A DNA stretch of 64,000 bases. Source: Flavobacterium branchiophilum NBRC 15030 = ATCC 35035 (GTDB taxonomy: Bacteria; Bacteroidota; Bacteroidia; Flavobacteriales; Flavobacteriaceae). The notes under the pieces were generated by a model. It saw only the letters and a program-made list of their open reading frames with translations, was not told where the DNA came from and did not search any database. The stretch is taken from NCBI RefSeq assembly GCF_002217205.1, contig NZ_MUGT01000055.1, forward strand, positions 1 to 64,000, read 5' to 3'. The translations under genes were made by a program, and so were the position numbers. Below are positions 9,550-17,913 of this stretch, one piece after another; position 1 is the stretch's first letter; every line of letters begins with the position of its first letter.

Positions 9550-10848
9550 ATGTCAAATTTTATCGATTTAGGTTTAATAATTGCTTTTGTTGAAACGCTT
9601 AAAAGTCTGAATATCAATACACCAACTGAAATTCAACAACAAGTTATTCCACAAATTCTACAAGCACAACATGATGTAGTAGGCATAGCACACACAGGTC
9701 ACGGAAAAACAGTTGCTTTTGGTGTACCCATTTTGCAACAAATAGACGTGCAAAACCTTCATGTTCAAGCTGTTATATTAGCACCAACCAGAGAACTAGG
9801 ACAACAAATAACGCACCAACTACAACAATTTGCTCAACATCATTCGTCAATCAACATTTTGGCTACTTGTGGAGGCAATCCAATAAAACCACAAATTGCG
9901 GCCTTGCAAAATAACCCCCAAATTGTGGTAGCTACGCCAGGTCGATTGCTAGATTTACTCGAACAAAAGGTACTCAACTTGCAACACGTGCAATTTGTAG
10001 TTTTGGATGAAGCAGACGAAATGATGGCCATATTACACGACAGTTTGACAAAAATCGAACAATATTTGCCCAAAAATAAACGACAGTTCTTGTTTACAGC
10101 AACATATTCGGGGGGATTAAAACAGTTGGTACAACAAAATTTTTCAAAAAATACTGCTATTATCACATCGGTTGTAGGTACAAAAACCAATACAAACATC
10201 AAACACCATTATGTAATAGTAGATCCAATAGAAAAATTAGCAGTATTATTACATTTATTAAATTCAAAACCAAATCAAAAAGGAATTATTTTTTGTAAAA
10301 CAAAAGCAGCTGTCAATAAATTAGCCAAAAATTTAGCCATCAAAAAGTTTACCTCGGGTGCCATTCACAGTAGTTTGACACAGCCTATAAGAGACAAAAT
10401 GATGTCGCAATTTAGAGCAGGACATATTCCTATTTTAGTAGCCACAGACTTGGCCGCACGTGGTATCGATATAGATGACATTCAATATATTGTAAATTAT
10501 CACTTACCAGATACGTTAGAAACATACATTCACCGCAGTGGCAGAAGTGCCCGAAATACTCACAAAGGCTTGGTTTACAACATCATACAAGAAGAGGAAT
10601 TAGCCCAATTGCAAACTATTGAAAAAGCGATTGAGTTGCCCATTTTAAAATATGAAAAACCTGACAATAAAAGTATTGAAGATAATAATACGATGATATG
10701 GGCCAAACAAATTTATAAAACCAAACCCAATCATCAAATATCTAATGAATTGAAAAACGACATTAAAGCAATTTTTCATCATTTAACAAAAGATGAATTG
10801 ATTGATAAAATTCTGGCCAATCACTTGCAACAAAACGCTAAAAAGTAA
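9550..10848 (+). CDS. DEAD-box RNA helicase
   Basis: A 432-aa ATP-dependent RNA helicase. Nearly the full DEAD-box motif set is visible: Q-motif region TPTEIQQQVIPQ, motif I HTGHGKT, PTRELG, TPGR, DEAD in LDEADEMM, TAT in FTATYSGG, ARGID in LAARGIDI, and HRSGRSAR. Motif I reads HTGHGKT rather than the common A(Q/K)TGxGKT, still keeping GKT. The C-terminal tail of about 70 residues has no RNA-binding DbpA-like domain that I can see. Likely roles are ribosome assembly or RNA turnover. It is separated from the upstream helicase by the palindrome element, so it is probably a separate unit. Confidence 0.9.
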   Translation: MSNFIDLGLIIAFVETLKSLNINTPTEIQQQVIPQILQAQHDVVGIAHTGHGKTVAFGVPILQQIDVQNLHVQAVILAPTRELGQQITHQLQQFAQHHSSINILATCGGNPIKPQIAALQNNPQIVVATPGRLLDLLEQKVLNLQHVQFVVLDEADEMMAILHDSLTKIEQYLPKNKRQFLFTATYSGGLKQLVQQNFSKNTAIITSVVGTKTNTNIKHHYVIVDPIEKLAVLLHLLNSKPNQKGIIFCKTKAAVNKLAKNLAIKKFTSGAIHSSLTQPIRDKMMSQFRAGHIPILVATDLAARGIDIDDIQYIVNYHLPDTLETYIHRSGRSARNTHKGLVYNIIQEEELAQLQTIEKAIELPILKYEKPDNKSIEDNNTMIWAKQIYKTKPNHQISNELKNDIKAIFHHLTKDELIDKILANHLQQNAKK

Positions 10849-11391
10849 CCAATATCTAAGCCAATATGCTCCTTTTTTGGTTCTTATTATTTGAACTATA
10901 ATTAATATTATGTAAAATAGAAAATTACAATTATTCATTTTGCCTAACGCATGCCTTTCACATGATACAGAGCATTGTTACAGATTTATTTTAAAATATA
11001 GTTAAAAAATAAATACAATTTTATAAAGCAAGTATTATAAATAAAAAAATGTTTTATTGAAAAATTTGCATCTCACAACTTGATTTTTCAGATGATTTCA
11101 ATTATAAATATAATAGTAAATTTATATTTACCTAAATCAAACTTATTTGATTCCATTTTTTTATCAGGAATTCATTTGCAAATGTGAAATGAGTCTATAA
11201 TATCGAATTTATTTATCTTTTATATTTGAATTTAATATTTAGCTGTATTTTACAAAAGTATAAAGCAATTGATTAGGGGCTTTTTTTTATAAGAAATGGA
11301 TAAAAAAACAGTTGAAACAAGGTAAAAATAACACAATAAACGTTCCAAAAAAGCTGCCCCCCCTCCTACTCTTTTAGTGGTATTTTATTAC
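10849..11391. other. Long AT-rich intergenic region before tracrRNA
   Basis: About 540 nt between the DEAD-box gene and the tracrRNA terminator, without a convincing reading frame. A run of C residues occurs near 11357 and a weak hairpin with a T-run (AAAGC...GCTTT) near 11263-11288, which could end the DEAD-box transcript. Nothing else is recognised. Confidence 0.4.
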
Positions 11392-11417
11392 AAAAAAAAG
11401 TCCCACCGAAGCAGGAC
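11392..11417 (-). terminator. Intrinsic terminator of tracrRNA
   Basis: Read on the minus strand, GTCCTGC-TTCG-GTGGGAC forms a seven-pair stem (two G-T pairs) closed by a stable TTCG tetraloop and followed directly by eight T. Confidence 0.85.
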
Positions 11418-11482
11418 TAAAGATTTTACATCTACGGCATATAGCCTTATTGTGATAAGATTAAAGATTAGAAATATTAATC
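11392..11482 (-). ncRNA. tracrRNA of the type II-C CRISPR locus
   Basis: On the minus strand this region carries an anti-repeat. The plus-strand sequence TTGTG (11450) and the 16-mer GATTAAAGATTAGAAA (11459-11474) are identical to the CRISPR repeat and are separated by a 4-nt mismatch (ATAA against GTTT). The transcript would then pair with crRNA over 5+16 bp around a 4x4 internal loop. Downstream it can form a small hairpin GGC-TATAT-GCC, and it ends in a 7-bp stem with a TTCG loop (plus strand 11400-11417) followed by eight T (11392-11399). An exact -7 box lies just upstream at 11489. tracrRNA guides RNase III processing and holds crRNA in Cas9. The boundaries are inferred, not measured. 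Confidence 0.88.
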
Positions 11483-11488
11483 ATGCTG

Positions 11489-11496
11489 CAAATATA
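11489..11496 (-). promoter_or_regulatory. -7 promoter element of tracrRNA
   Basis: The minus strand reads TATATTTG, an exact TAnnTTTG, placed so that transcription would begin at about 11482, just before the anti-repeat. It lies inside the longest possible cas9 reading frame, arguing that this part is not coding. Confidence 0.7.
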
Positions 11497-11584
11497 TAAA
11501 ACATTTTTAAATGTATATAGCGAAAAAACTTTTTTTTTAAAATATTTTTTCCAATATATTTACAAAAAATTTGAAAACACAAAA

Positions 11585-14500
11585 ATGGCAAAAATATTAG
11601 GATTAGATTTAGGCACAAACAGCATTGGCTGGGCGGTGGTGGATGACACAAAAAACAAAATTATTGACGCTGGAGTAAGAATTTTTCCAGAAGGTGTGAA
11701 ATCAGATACCATCGGAAAAGGAGATAAGGAGGAAAGCAAAAACGCTAAGCGAAGAACAAGCAGACAAACCAGAAGAGGGTTTTACAGAAAAAGGCTTAGG
11801 AAAATTAAACTATTAAGAACACTTATAAATTTTAATATGTGTCCTTTGAAACATGAAGAACTAGATGTTTGGAGTAAATGGGATAAAATTAAAAAGAAAG
11901 AAGGTAGAATGGCACCTGAACTTTTCTTACCTGATAATCATCCTTATTGTTTATGGTTAAAGCAAAATCCTTATGAATTAAGAAATAAAGCACTAATTGA
12001 AGATGTAACACTATATGAATATGGAAGAGTCTTATATCATTTAATTCAAAGACGTGGTTTTTTAAGTAATAGAAAAGGAAAGGATGACGGTAAAATTTAC
12101 AAAGGGAAAGAAGGAATTAAAGGAATAGAAGATACACAAAAGGAGATACAGAACTCTACTTTAGGAAAATATTTGTTTGATATTTTGCCAAAAGAGGGAG
12201 AGCCATTTAAAATTATACAAGATGAAAAGGGTAATGAATTAAGGGTTCGTTCTCGATATACATTACGAGATATGTATATTGCTGAATTTGAAGCAATATG
12301 GAATAGACAAGCACCACAGTTAGGACTTGATAAGATTGATTACTTAAATGAGAAAAAGATTTTACTAAAAGGAGGATTAAAAAATAAAAGGAATAATAAT
12401 AAAATTGAATATTTCAAAAAGAGTAAAGGGATAGATAATGTAGAAATTATTGAAATAAAAGATGAATTGTCTAATACGGATAAAGAAAAATTTATTTTAA
12501 AAGTAATTTCAAAAATACCTTTGAAAGAGTTTTTAGGAGGGAGAATTGAAAAAGATGAAGATGAAAATATCAAATTTAAAAGCAATGATAGTGTTTTGTT
12601 TTGGCAACGCCCATTGCGATCTCAAAAAAATTTACTTTCTAAATGTCGATTTGAGCCAGATTTAAAAGATGACAATGGAAAGTTTATTCAAAAAGGAAAG
12701 ACACCATGTCATTTATCACATCTTTTGTTTGAAGAATTCAGAGCTTATGGATATATTAATAATATTGAATATGGAAAAAAACAAAAATTAGAAGAAACTC
12801 AACGGGAGCAAGTCTTAGAATTAATTAATTCTAAAGACAGTAATTTCAAGTTTTCTGAAGTTAAAAAGAAATTAAAATTGGAGTATGAAACTTTTAATTT
12901 TGATGACGATGCTCCGGTTAATGGAAATTATACAACAAAACATCTAAATTCATTATTTCCAAAAGAAATTCTTGAAAAAGAATATGTTATCAAAGTTAAT
13001 AATATTGATATTGTTGAATATGGTTATGAACGCATTTGGCATTTATTTCATTATTGCGATGATAATGATGTTTTAATCGAAAAATTGCAAAAGGAATATG
13101 GTTTAGAAGAAAAGAATATTGAAAAAGTTTCTAAAACAAATTTAAAAGAAGGATATTCAAATGTTTCTTTAAAAGCAATTAAAAATATTTTGCCTTATCT
13201 AAAGGAAGGAAGAAGATTGAGTGATGCGGTAATTCTTGGTGGCGTTAGAAATGCTTTTGGAAAAAAGTGGGAATTATACAAAGAAGATCATAAGGAATTA
13301 GAGAAAGATTTATTGAAAATAAATCAAGATAAATCTAACAAAGAAGGCGAAGCCATAGAAAAGATTAAACATTATTTAATCGAAAATAAATATGGTTTTG
13401 TTGAAAATGATATTAGATTTAAAAAGTTATACCATCATAGTCAAGAAGTGATCGAGGTTAAACAAAAAGATAAAATAGAAGATATTGATAATTTAAGAAA
13501 TCCTATAGTCCAACAAGGAGTAAATGAGGTAAAACGATTAGTCAATTTATTAATTGAAGAACATGGTAAATTTGACCAAATAAGGGTTGAGTTAGGAAGA
13601 GATTTAAAGAACAACAAAATGAAACGTCAAGAATTAACTTATAAAATCTCTCAAAACACTGCTAAAAATGAAAATGCAAAACAGCTATTAACCGAGTATG
13701 CATTAAGACATAGTAGAGAAAATATTCAAAAAGTACTATTGTATCAAGAACTGCAAGAAAGAGGAACTATTGCTGTTTGTCCGTACACAAATAAAACGAT
13801 AAATATTTCTGATGTACTAGGAAGGGCAAACAAAATTCAAATTGAACATATAATACCAAAAAGTATTTCATTGGATGATAGTTTTGCTAATAAAACCTTA
13901 TGTGATGCAAAATTTAATGGACTAAAAGGTGAGCGCACTCCTTATGAATTTTATCAAATAAATAAAGATGTAAATTTATGGGGTGGTGCAAAAACTTGGG
14001 AAGAAATTGAAAGAAGAGTTTTTACTGTGTTGCCTTATCCTAAAGCAAAACGATTTACTTCAAAAACAAAATTTGATAAAAACGATTTTATAGAAAGACA
14101 ACTTAACGATACTCGTTATATAAGTAAAAAAACTGCGGAAATTTTATCTCAAATTTGTGGTGATGTTCGAGTAATGCCAGGAAGTTTAACAGCTGAATTA
14201 AGAAGACTGTGGGGCTTGAATAATATTTTACAACCAGCCTTTACAATTGATATTCCAAATTTGCATATTGACGAAAATAAACACATTCCTCATTATGTAG
14301 TTTTAGATAAAGATAAAAATCCAATTGCTTCTCAAAAAATTTATAATGAAAAACCTAAATTAAAACCAAATGAAACAACCTTGTTTGGTAAAGTTGATAA
14401 AGGTATTTTTAAATCAAAAGAGCAATATATAAAATTTCAAGTTGACACGCCTGAATTAATAAATGGCGAATATTGGGCAAAACTGTTGTTGTCAAATCCT

Positions 14501-16249
14501 AAAAGTATTGTTAGGGTTTTTAAAGAAAAACCAGAAAATACAGAAGATGAAATAGTAGTTAGAGGTAAAATAGAGAAAGAAAAGTTTAAGCATGAAGGGT
14601 TAAACACAATCAATGCACAAGGGAAAGACAATGGTGTTTATTGGGCAAAACTAACTATTTCAAATAAAGAATTTAAAAAACCTATAAAAGAAGACCAACC
14701 TAAGAAAAATGGAAAACAAATCTTGTTATTTGGAGAAGTAAAAGAAGGTGTATTTTCTTCTTACGTATATCAATGTGATGCTGAAAAAGTAGAAGATGGT
14801 AAATATTGGTTAGTCCTTGATATTGATTTTGAAAAAGTTGATTTTGAAAAAGCTTTAAATGACAAATCAACCGTAAAAGAAAATCAAATTGTAATCCAGG
14901 GAATTACAAATGATGATAATGTATTTGTTTCTGATATGGACAACCAACATCAGTTTACAATGAATGAAGGCAAAGGCAAATATTATGTATTGTTTGATAT
15001 TATTTCTGAAGTAGATGATTTTTATCCTGTAAAAACGGAAATCCCTAAAATAGAAGAAGGACAAGCATTAGTGGAAGGTACTGTGTGGGTAGATAAATAT
15101 TCGGGTGAAATAAAGTTTGACCCCAAAAAGAATAGAGAAGACCATCGTCATCACGCTATAGATGCTTTAGTAATTGCGTTAACAAAAGAAACTTATTTTC
15201 AACAGTTAAGTAAACACAATGCCTCGTCTGAAAACAAAAAAAGAGGCATAGAATATGATAACGACCAATTAGATTTTGCAGAACCATGGAATGGTTTTCA
15301 TACCGATGCTCAAAAAACAATAAATAGTATTTTAATTTCTCATAAACAGAATAGAAATATACTAACTAAAATCACCAAGAAGATTACAAAAAATGGTAAA
15401 ACCTATAAAAGTGAAGGAATGGCGGTTAGAGGACAATTGCACAAAGAATTTGTCTTTGGTTTTAGAACTCCACCAAATGGAGATGAAGGTTATCACATAA
15501 GAAAATCTGTGGAAAGTTTGGTTACAGATAAACAGATAAATAAAATTGTAGACACAAGCATCAGAGAAATAATTATAAAAGCAAGAAGAGCCGAAATTCC
15601 ATTGTATAAAGAAATTGAAAACTTGTCAAAACAATTGAAAAATCCAAGGCTATCTGAAATCGAAGAAAAAAACATTAATGATAAAATAAGTCAATTAAGA
15701 AATGATATTAAACAATTATATACGTTACCTAATAAAAAAGGTGATCCAATTCCAATAAAAAAAGTAAGAGTTGCCGAAGAAATGGGGAAAGCACAGAAAT
15801 TAAAATCTTCTATAAATCAATTTGTTAATCCAAGGAATAACCATCATATTGTTATTTATAAAGATGAAGAAGGACAGCTTAAAGACACAGTTACTAATTT
15901 TTGGAAAGTAGTAGAAAGAGTAAAACAAAAAGAAGAAATTTATAGGATTCCATCTCCCGTAGTTGGTCAATCTGTTCCAAAAGAACTTATTTTAACCTTT
16001 CAAGAAAATGATATGTTCATACTTGGACTTTCTGAAGATGAATATAATGATAACATTAATAACTCATCATTTTTAAGTAATTATTTGTATAGAGTTCAAA
16101 AAATATCTGATGGAGATTATTCATTCAGACATCATTTAGCATCCACAGTAACAAATAAAAAAGAAGAAATAAGGATTGCAAGTATGAAAAAATTCCAAGA
16201 AATGAACCCAATTAAAATTGTAGTTAATATATTGGGTAAAAACAAGTAA
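11585..16249 (+). CDS. cas9: CRISPR-associated endonuclease Cas9, type II-C, with tandem-repeat insert
   Basis: RNA-guided double-strand DNA nuclease, 1554 aa from MAKILGLDLGTNSIGW. RuvC-I has D8, and the Arg-rich bridge helix is NAKRRTSRQTRRGFYRKRLR. RuvC-II is IRVELGRDLKNN with E669. HNH is IEHIIPKS with H755 and the following NKTLCDAKFNG. RuvC-III is HRHHAIDALVIAL with H1190 and D1193, so both nuclease sites look intact. About 300 residues (883-1184) are inserted between LRRLWGLNNIL and RuvC-III. They contain tandem modules with glycine anchors at 935, 994, 1050, 1106 and 1165, and GxY(W/Y) anchors at 961, 1017, 1072 and 1131. The frame opens earlier, at 11483, but that stretch holds the tracrRNA promoter and lacks homology, so 11585 is chosen. 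Absence of csn2/cas4 and the two-gene cas1-cas2 set indicate II-C. Confidence 0.96.
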   Translation: MAKILGLDLGTNSIGWAVVDDTKNKIIDAGVRIFPEGVKSDTIGKGDKEESKNAKRRTSRQTRRGFYRKRLRKIKLLRTLINFNMCPLKHEELDVWSKWDKIKKKEGRMAPELFLPDNHPYCLWLKQNPYELRNKALIEDVTLYEYGRVLYHLIQRRGFLSNRKGKDDGKIYKGKEGIKGIEDTQKEIQNSTLGKYLFDILPKEGEPFKIIQDEKGNELRVRSRYTLRDMYIAEFEAIWNRQAPQLGLDKIDYLNEKKILLKGGLKNKRNNNKIEYFKKSKGIDNVEIIEIKDELSNTDKEKFILKVISKIPLKEFLGGRIEKDEDENIKFKSNDSVLFWQRPLRSQKNLLSKCRFEPDLKDDNGKFIQKGKTPCHLSHLLFEEFRAYGYINNIEYGKKQKLEETQREQVLELINSKDSNFKFSEVKKKLKLEYETFNFDDDAPVNGNYTTKHLNSLFPKEILEKEYVIKVNNIDIVEYGYERIWHLFHYCDDNDVLIEKLQKEYGLEEKNIEKVSKTNLKEGYSNVSLKAIKNILPYLKEGRRLSDAVILGGVRNAFGKKWELYKEDHKELEKDLLKINQDKSNKEGEAIEKIKHYLIENKYGFVENDIRFKKLYHHSQEVIEVKQKDKIEDIDNLRNPIVQQGVNEVKRLVNLLIEEHGKFDQIRVELGRDLKNNKMKRQELTYKISQNTAKNENAKQLLTEYALRHSRENIQKVLLYQELQERGTIAVCPYTNKTINISDVLGRANKIQIEHIIPKSISLDDSFANKTLCDAKFNGLKGERTPYEFYQINKDVNLWGGAKTWEEIERRVFTVLPYPKAKRFTSKTKFDKNDFIERQLNDTRYISKKTAEILSQICGDVRVMPGSLTAELRRLWGLNNILQPAFTIDIPNLHIDENKHIPHYVVLDKDKNPIASQKIYNEKPKLKPNETTLFGKVDKGIFKSKEQYIKFQVDTPELINGEYWAKLLLSNPKSIVRVFKEKPENTEDEIVVRGKIEKEKFKHEGLNTINAQGKDNGVYWAKLTISNKEFKKPIKEDQPKKNGKQILLFGEVKEGVFSSYVYQCDAEKVEDGKYWLVLDIDFEKVDFEKALNDKSTVKENQIVIQGITNDDNVFVSDMDNQHQFTMNEGKGKYYVLFDIISEVDDFYPVKTEIPKIEEGQALVEGTVWVDKYSGEIKFDPKKNREDHRHHAIDALVIALTKETYFQQLSKHNASSENKKRGIEYDNDQLDFAEPWNGFHTDAQKTINSILISHKQNRNILTKITKKITKNGKTYKSEGMAVRGQLHKEFVFGFRTPPNGDEGYHIRKSVESLVTDKQINKIVDTSIREIIIKARRAEIPLYKEIENLSKQLKNPRLSEIEEKNINDKISQLRNDIKQLYTLPNKKGDPIPIKKVRVAEEMGKAQKLKSSINQFVNPRNNHHIVIYKDEEGQLKDTVTNFWKVVERVKQKEEIYRIPSPVVGQSVPKELILTFQENDMFILGLSEDEYNDNINNSSFLSNYLYRVQKISDGDYSFRHHLASTVTNKKEEIRIASMKKFQEMNPIKIVVNILGKNK

Positions 16250-16261
16250 TTATTATCATGA

Positions 16262-16272
16262 TCTTTGACATA
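16262..16272 (+). promoter_or_regulatory. boxA-like motif downstream of cas9
   Basis: TCTTTGACATA starts 12 nt after the cas9 stop and 29 nt before the mini-ORF array. The same 11-mer occurs in the CRISPR leader at 18003. It resembles the boxA antitermination signal of rRNA leaders; function here is inferred. Confidence 0.35.
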
Positions 16273-16290
16273 TTGTTTGAAAAATTTCAA

Positions 16291-16602
16291 ATGCTTACTA
16301 TTTTAAAAAAAACGTTTAAACGCTTCTTATAAATGATTTCTTATTTAAAAGAAATGAGTAAAAGCTTCTTATAAATGTTTGCTAATTTAAAAGAAATGAG
16401 TAAACATTTTTTATAAATGCCTACTAGTTTAAAGAAAATAAGTAAACGTTTTTTATAAATGCACACTAGTTTAGAGGAAATGAGTAAACATTTTTTATAA
16501 ATGCACACTAGTTTAGAGGAAATAAGTAAACGTTTGTTATAAAGACTTACTGGTTTAGAGTAAATAGTTCAACATTTATAATAAATGCTGATTAGTAATT
16601 AA
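16291..16602 (+). repeat. Tandem 42-bp repeat; each unit is a 13-codon mini-ORF
   Basis: Six consecutive 42-bp units start at 16291, 16333, 16375, 16417, 16459 and 16501. Each reads ATG, 12 codons and TAA, with the next ATG touching the stop (TTATAAATG). Predicted peptides are MLTILKKTFKRFL, MISYLKEMSKSFL, MFANLKEMSKHFL, MPTSLKKISKRFL, MHTSLEEMSKHFL and MHTSLEEISKRLL. A seventh unit (16543) has lost its ATG and gained an internal stop. An eighth (16585) is a stub, ATG CTG ATT AGT AAT TAA. The invariant parts are ATG, codon 5 TTA, codon 10 AAA, codon 13 TTA and TAA; codons 2-4 vary most. Units 4-6 are the most alike, so expansion seems recent there. Translation is unproven: a minisatellite of length divisible by three would show the same frame in every copy. 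Confidence 0.85.
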
Positions 16603-16705
16603 TGAAGTAGTCTTAATTTACATGAAAGTGTTAAATAACTGTAAAATATTTTTATAAAACAACTATTATTATTAATTTTATTTAAAATTTTTAAAACACA
16701 AAACA

Positions 16706-17059
16706 ATGGCAAGAAAAAAATTAATTAGAGTGCCCGACCTTGATAAAGGAGCCACTCGATTGGCATCAGTAAAAAGTATCGATCCTGTTATCGATTTGGG
16801 TAACGGCATTACTGCTGCCAATTATGAAACACAAATTAACTTGTTACGCACCAAGTTAAACAGTTACAACACCGCTTTGAGTACCATTGACGAATTGTAT
16901 AACGAGTGTATTTCACAAATTGATGTGTTAAGAGATTGGAACGACAGGGTATTAACTGGTGTTGCAACCAAATTTGGCAAAAACAGTTCGCAGTATGAAA
17001 TGGCAGGAGGAGTTAAAAAAAGCGAACGTAAAAAGCAAACACCAAAACCTAGTGCCTAA
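16706..17059 (+). CDS. Hypothetical protein, 117 aa
   Basis: Not a family I can name. It begins MARKKLIRVPDLDKGATRLASVKSI, followed by DPVIDLGNGITAANYETQI. The middle (residues 42-90) is a predicted helix or coiled coil (LLRTKLNSYNTALSTIDELYN, then ECISQIDVLRDWNDRVL). The tail KKSERKKQTPKPSA is basic and Pro-containing. Codon use is more GC-rich than cas9. An intrinsic terminator follows 8 nt after the stop, so it is a single-gene unit. It lies between the mini-ORF array and an orphan antitoxin gene. No CRISPR role is indicated beyond position. Confidence 0.75.
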   Translation: MARKKLIRVPDLDKGATRLASVKSIDPVIDLGNGITAANYETQINLLRTKLNSYNTALSTIDELYNECISQIDVLRDWNDRVLTGVATKFGKNSSQYEMAGGVKKSERKKQTPKPSA

Positions 17060-17066
17060 AGATCAA

Positions 17067-17095
17067 AATCCCAATGTAAAGATTGGGATTTTTTT
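17067..17095 (+). terminator. Intrinsic terminator of the 117-aa hypothetical gene
   Basis: AATCCCAAT (17067-17075), a six-base loop, ATTGGGATT (17082-17090) and a following T-run. Confidence 0.88.
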
Positions 17096-17173
17096 ATGGG
17101 TACAAAAAAAGTTTTTTTTAAATTATAATTTACACCCAACCTAAAAAATAAATCCGATTAACTATTTTTGGTG

Positions 17174-17181
17174 TATATTTG
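17174..17181 (+). promoter_or_regulatory. -7 promoter element for antitoxin-like gene
   Basis: TATATTTG matches TAnnTTTG exactly, 20 nt before the ATG at 17202. Confidence 0.6.
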
Positions 17182-17201
17182 CACCACTAAATCATATTAT
17201 C

Positions 17202-17444
17202 ATGGCAAGACAAAGTATCACCCTAGCCAATCAAAACGATGAGTGGCTAAAGCAACAAGTGGCTAAGGAAGAATTTACCAGCAAAAGCGAAGCGGTAAAT
17301 CATCTCATCAAGCTAGCACGGGAGCTAGAGGCATATCATGACTATGTGCAAATGAAAATTGACAGAGGTTTAACTAGTGGTTTTAGTACCAAAACCAAAG
17401 AACAACTATTGGCTGAGTTCAAAGAAAGACTAAAAATTGTATAA
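17202..17444 (+). CDS. ParD-like ribbon-helix-helix antitoxin, without a toxin gene
   Basis: An 80-aa protein of the ParD/CopG type. The N-terminal strand QSITLANQNDEWLKQQV is followed by the helix-turn-helix part FTSKSEAVNHLIKLARELEAY, and the C-terminal toxin-binding arm by LAEFKERLKIV. In complete systems ParD represses its own operon and neutralises a ParE toxin (gyrase poison) encoded immediately downstream. Here the next 120 nt contain no ParE frame, only a 21-codon open stretch with no resemblance, so the toxin appears lost. It could also be a stand-alone RHH regulator. It is preceded by an exact -7 box. Confidence 0.8.
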   Translation: MARQSITLANQNDEWLKQQVAKEEFTSKSEAVNHLIKLARELEAYHDYVQMKIDRGLTSGFSTKTKEQLLAEFKERLKIV

Positions 17445-17566
17445 ATATGAAATCGCCATTAACAACTTGTTTGCGCAAGCAAACCCCAATTAATAAAAAG
17501 GCGATACCATAACTTGTCCCGAAAATGCGGGACGGGATATGATCGCTAACAAATAAATTTACATAT

Positions 17567-17896
17567 ATGAATAATAATATGATAGAATTTAATGAAGGGC
17601 ATCATACTTATTTTGTTTACATAATTACCAATAAGTTTCGCTCAACTTATTACATTGGAATGACAAATAACTTGGGATTGCGATTACTTCAACATAAAGA
17701 AAATATAGAAAAAGGAATTAAAACATTTGCCTCTAAATACAATATTGAGTTTTTGGTATTTTACGAAAAGTTTACTTGGGTTCAAAAGGCAATAGAAAGA
17801 GAAAAAGAATTAAAAGGGTGGAAAAGAGAAAAAAAATTAGAATTAATTAGAAATTTTAATCCAAATTTTGAATTTTTAAACGATCGATTTATGTAA
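17567..17896 (+). CDS. GIY-YIG domain protein
   Basis: A 109-aa single GIY-YIG domain of the UPF0213/YhbQ type. The motif is HTYFVYIITNKFRSTYYIGMT, so GIY-YIG reads VYI...YIG. It is followed by NLGLRLLQHK with the catalytic-type Arg, ERE in AIEREKELKGWKREKK, and NFNPNFEFLND at the end. Proteins of this size are widespread in Bacteroidota and are presumed small structure-specific nucleases with unknown substrates. The ATG at 17567 gives a short leader; the later Met5 is an alternative start. An almost perfect 26-bp inverted repeat lies directly downstream. Confidence 0.85.
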   Translation: MNNNMIEFNEGHHTYFVYIITNKFRSTYYIGMTNNLGLRLLQHKENIEKGIKTFASKYNIEFLVFYEKFTWVQKAIEREKELKGWKREKKLELIRNFNPNFEFLNDRFM

Positions 17897-17913
17897 GAAA
17901 ATAAATGATTCGA

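Noticed and set aside
11483-11584. N-terminal extension of cas9 from an ATG at 11483
   Set aside because: It contains the tracrRNA -7 box, has no Cas9 similarity, and the RuvC-I start MAKILGLDLG follows at 11585.
16291-16602. 42-bp tandem repeat as a second or decayed CRISPR array
   Set aside because: Units abut without spacers and share no similarity with the 36-nt repeat or the anti-repeat.
16959-17144. 61-codon frame overlapping the end of the 117-aa hypothetical gene
   Set aside because: It is a shifted frame of that gene running through its terminator.
17447-17512. Short frame after the ParD-like gene as a possible ParE toxin
   Set aside because: Only 21 codons with no ParE features.
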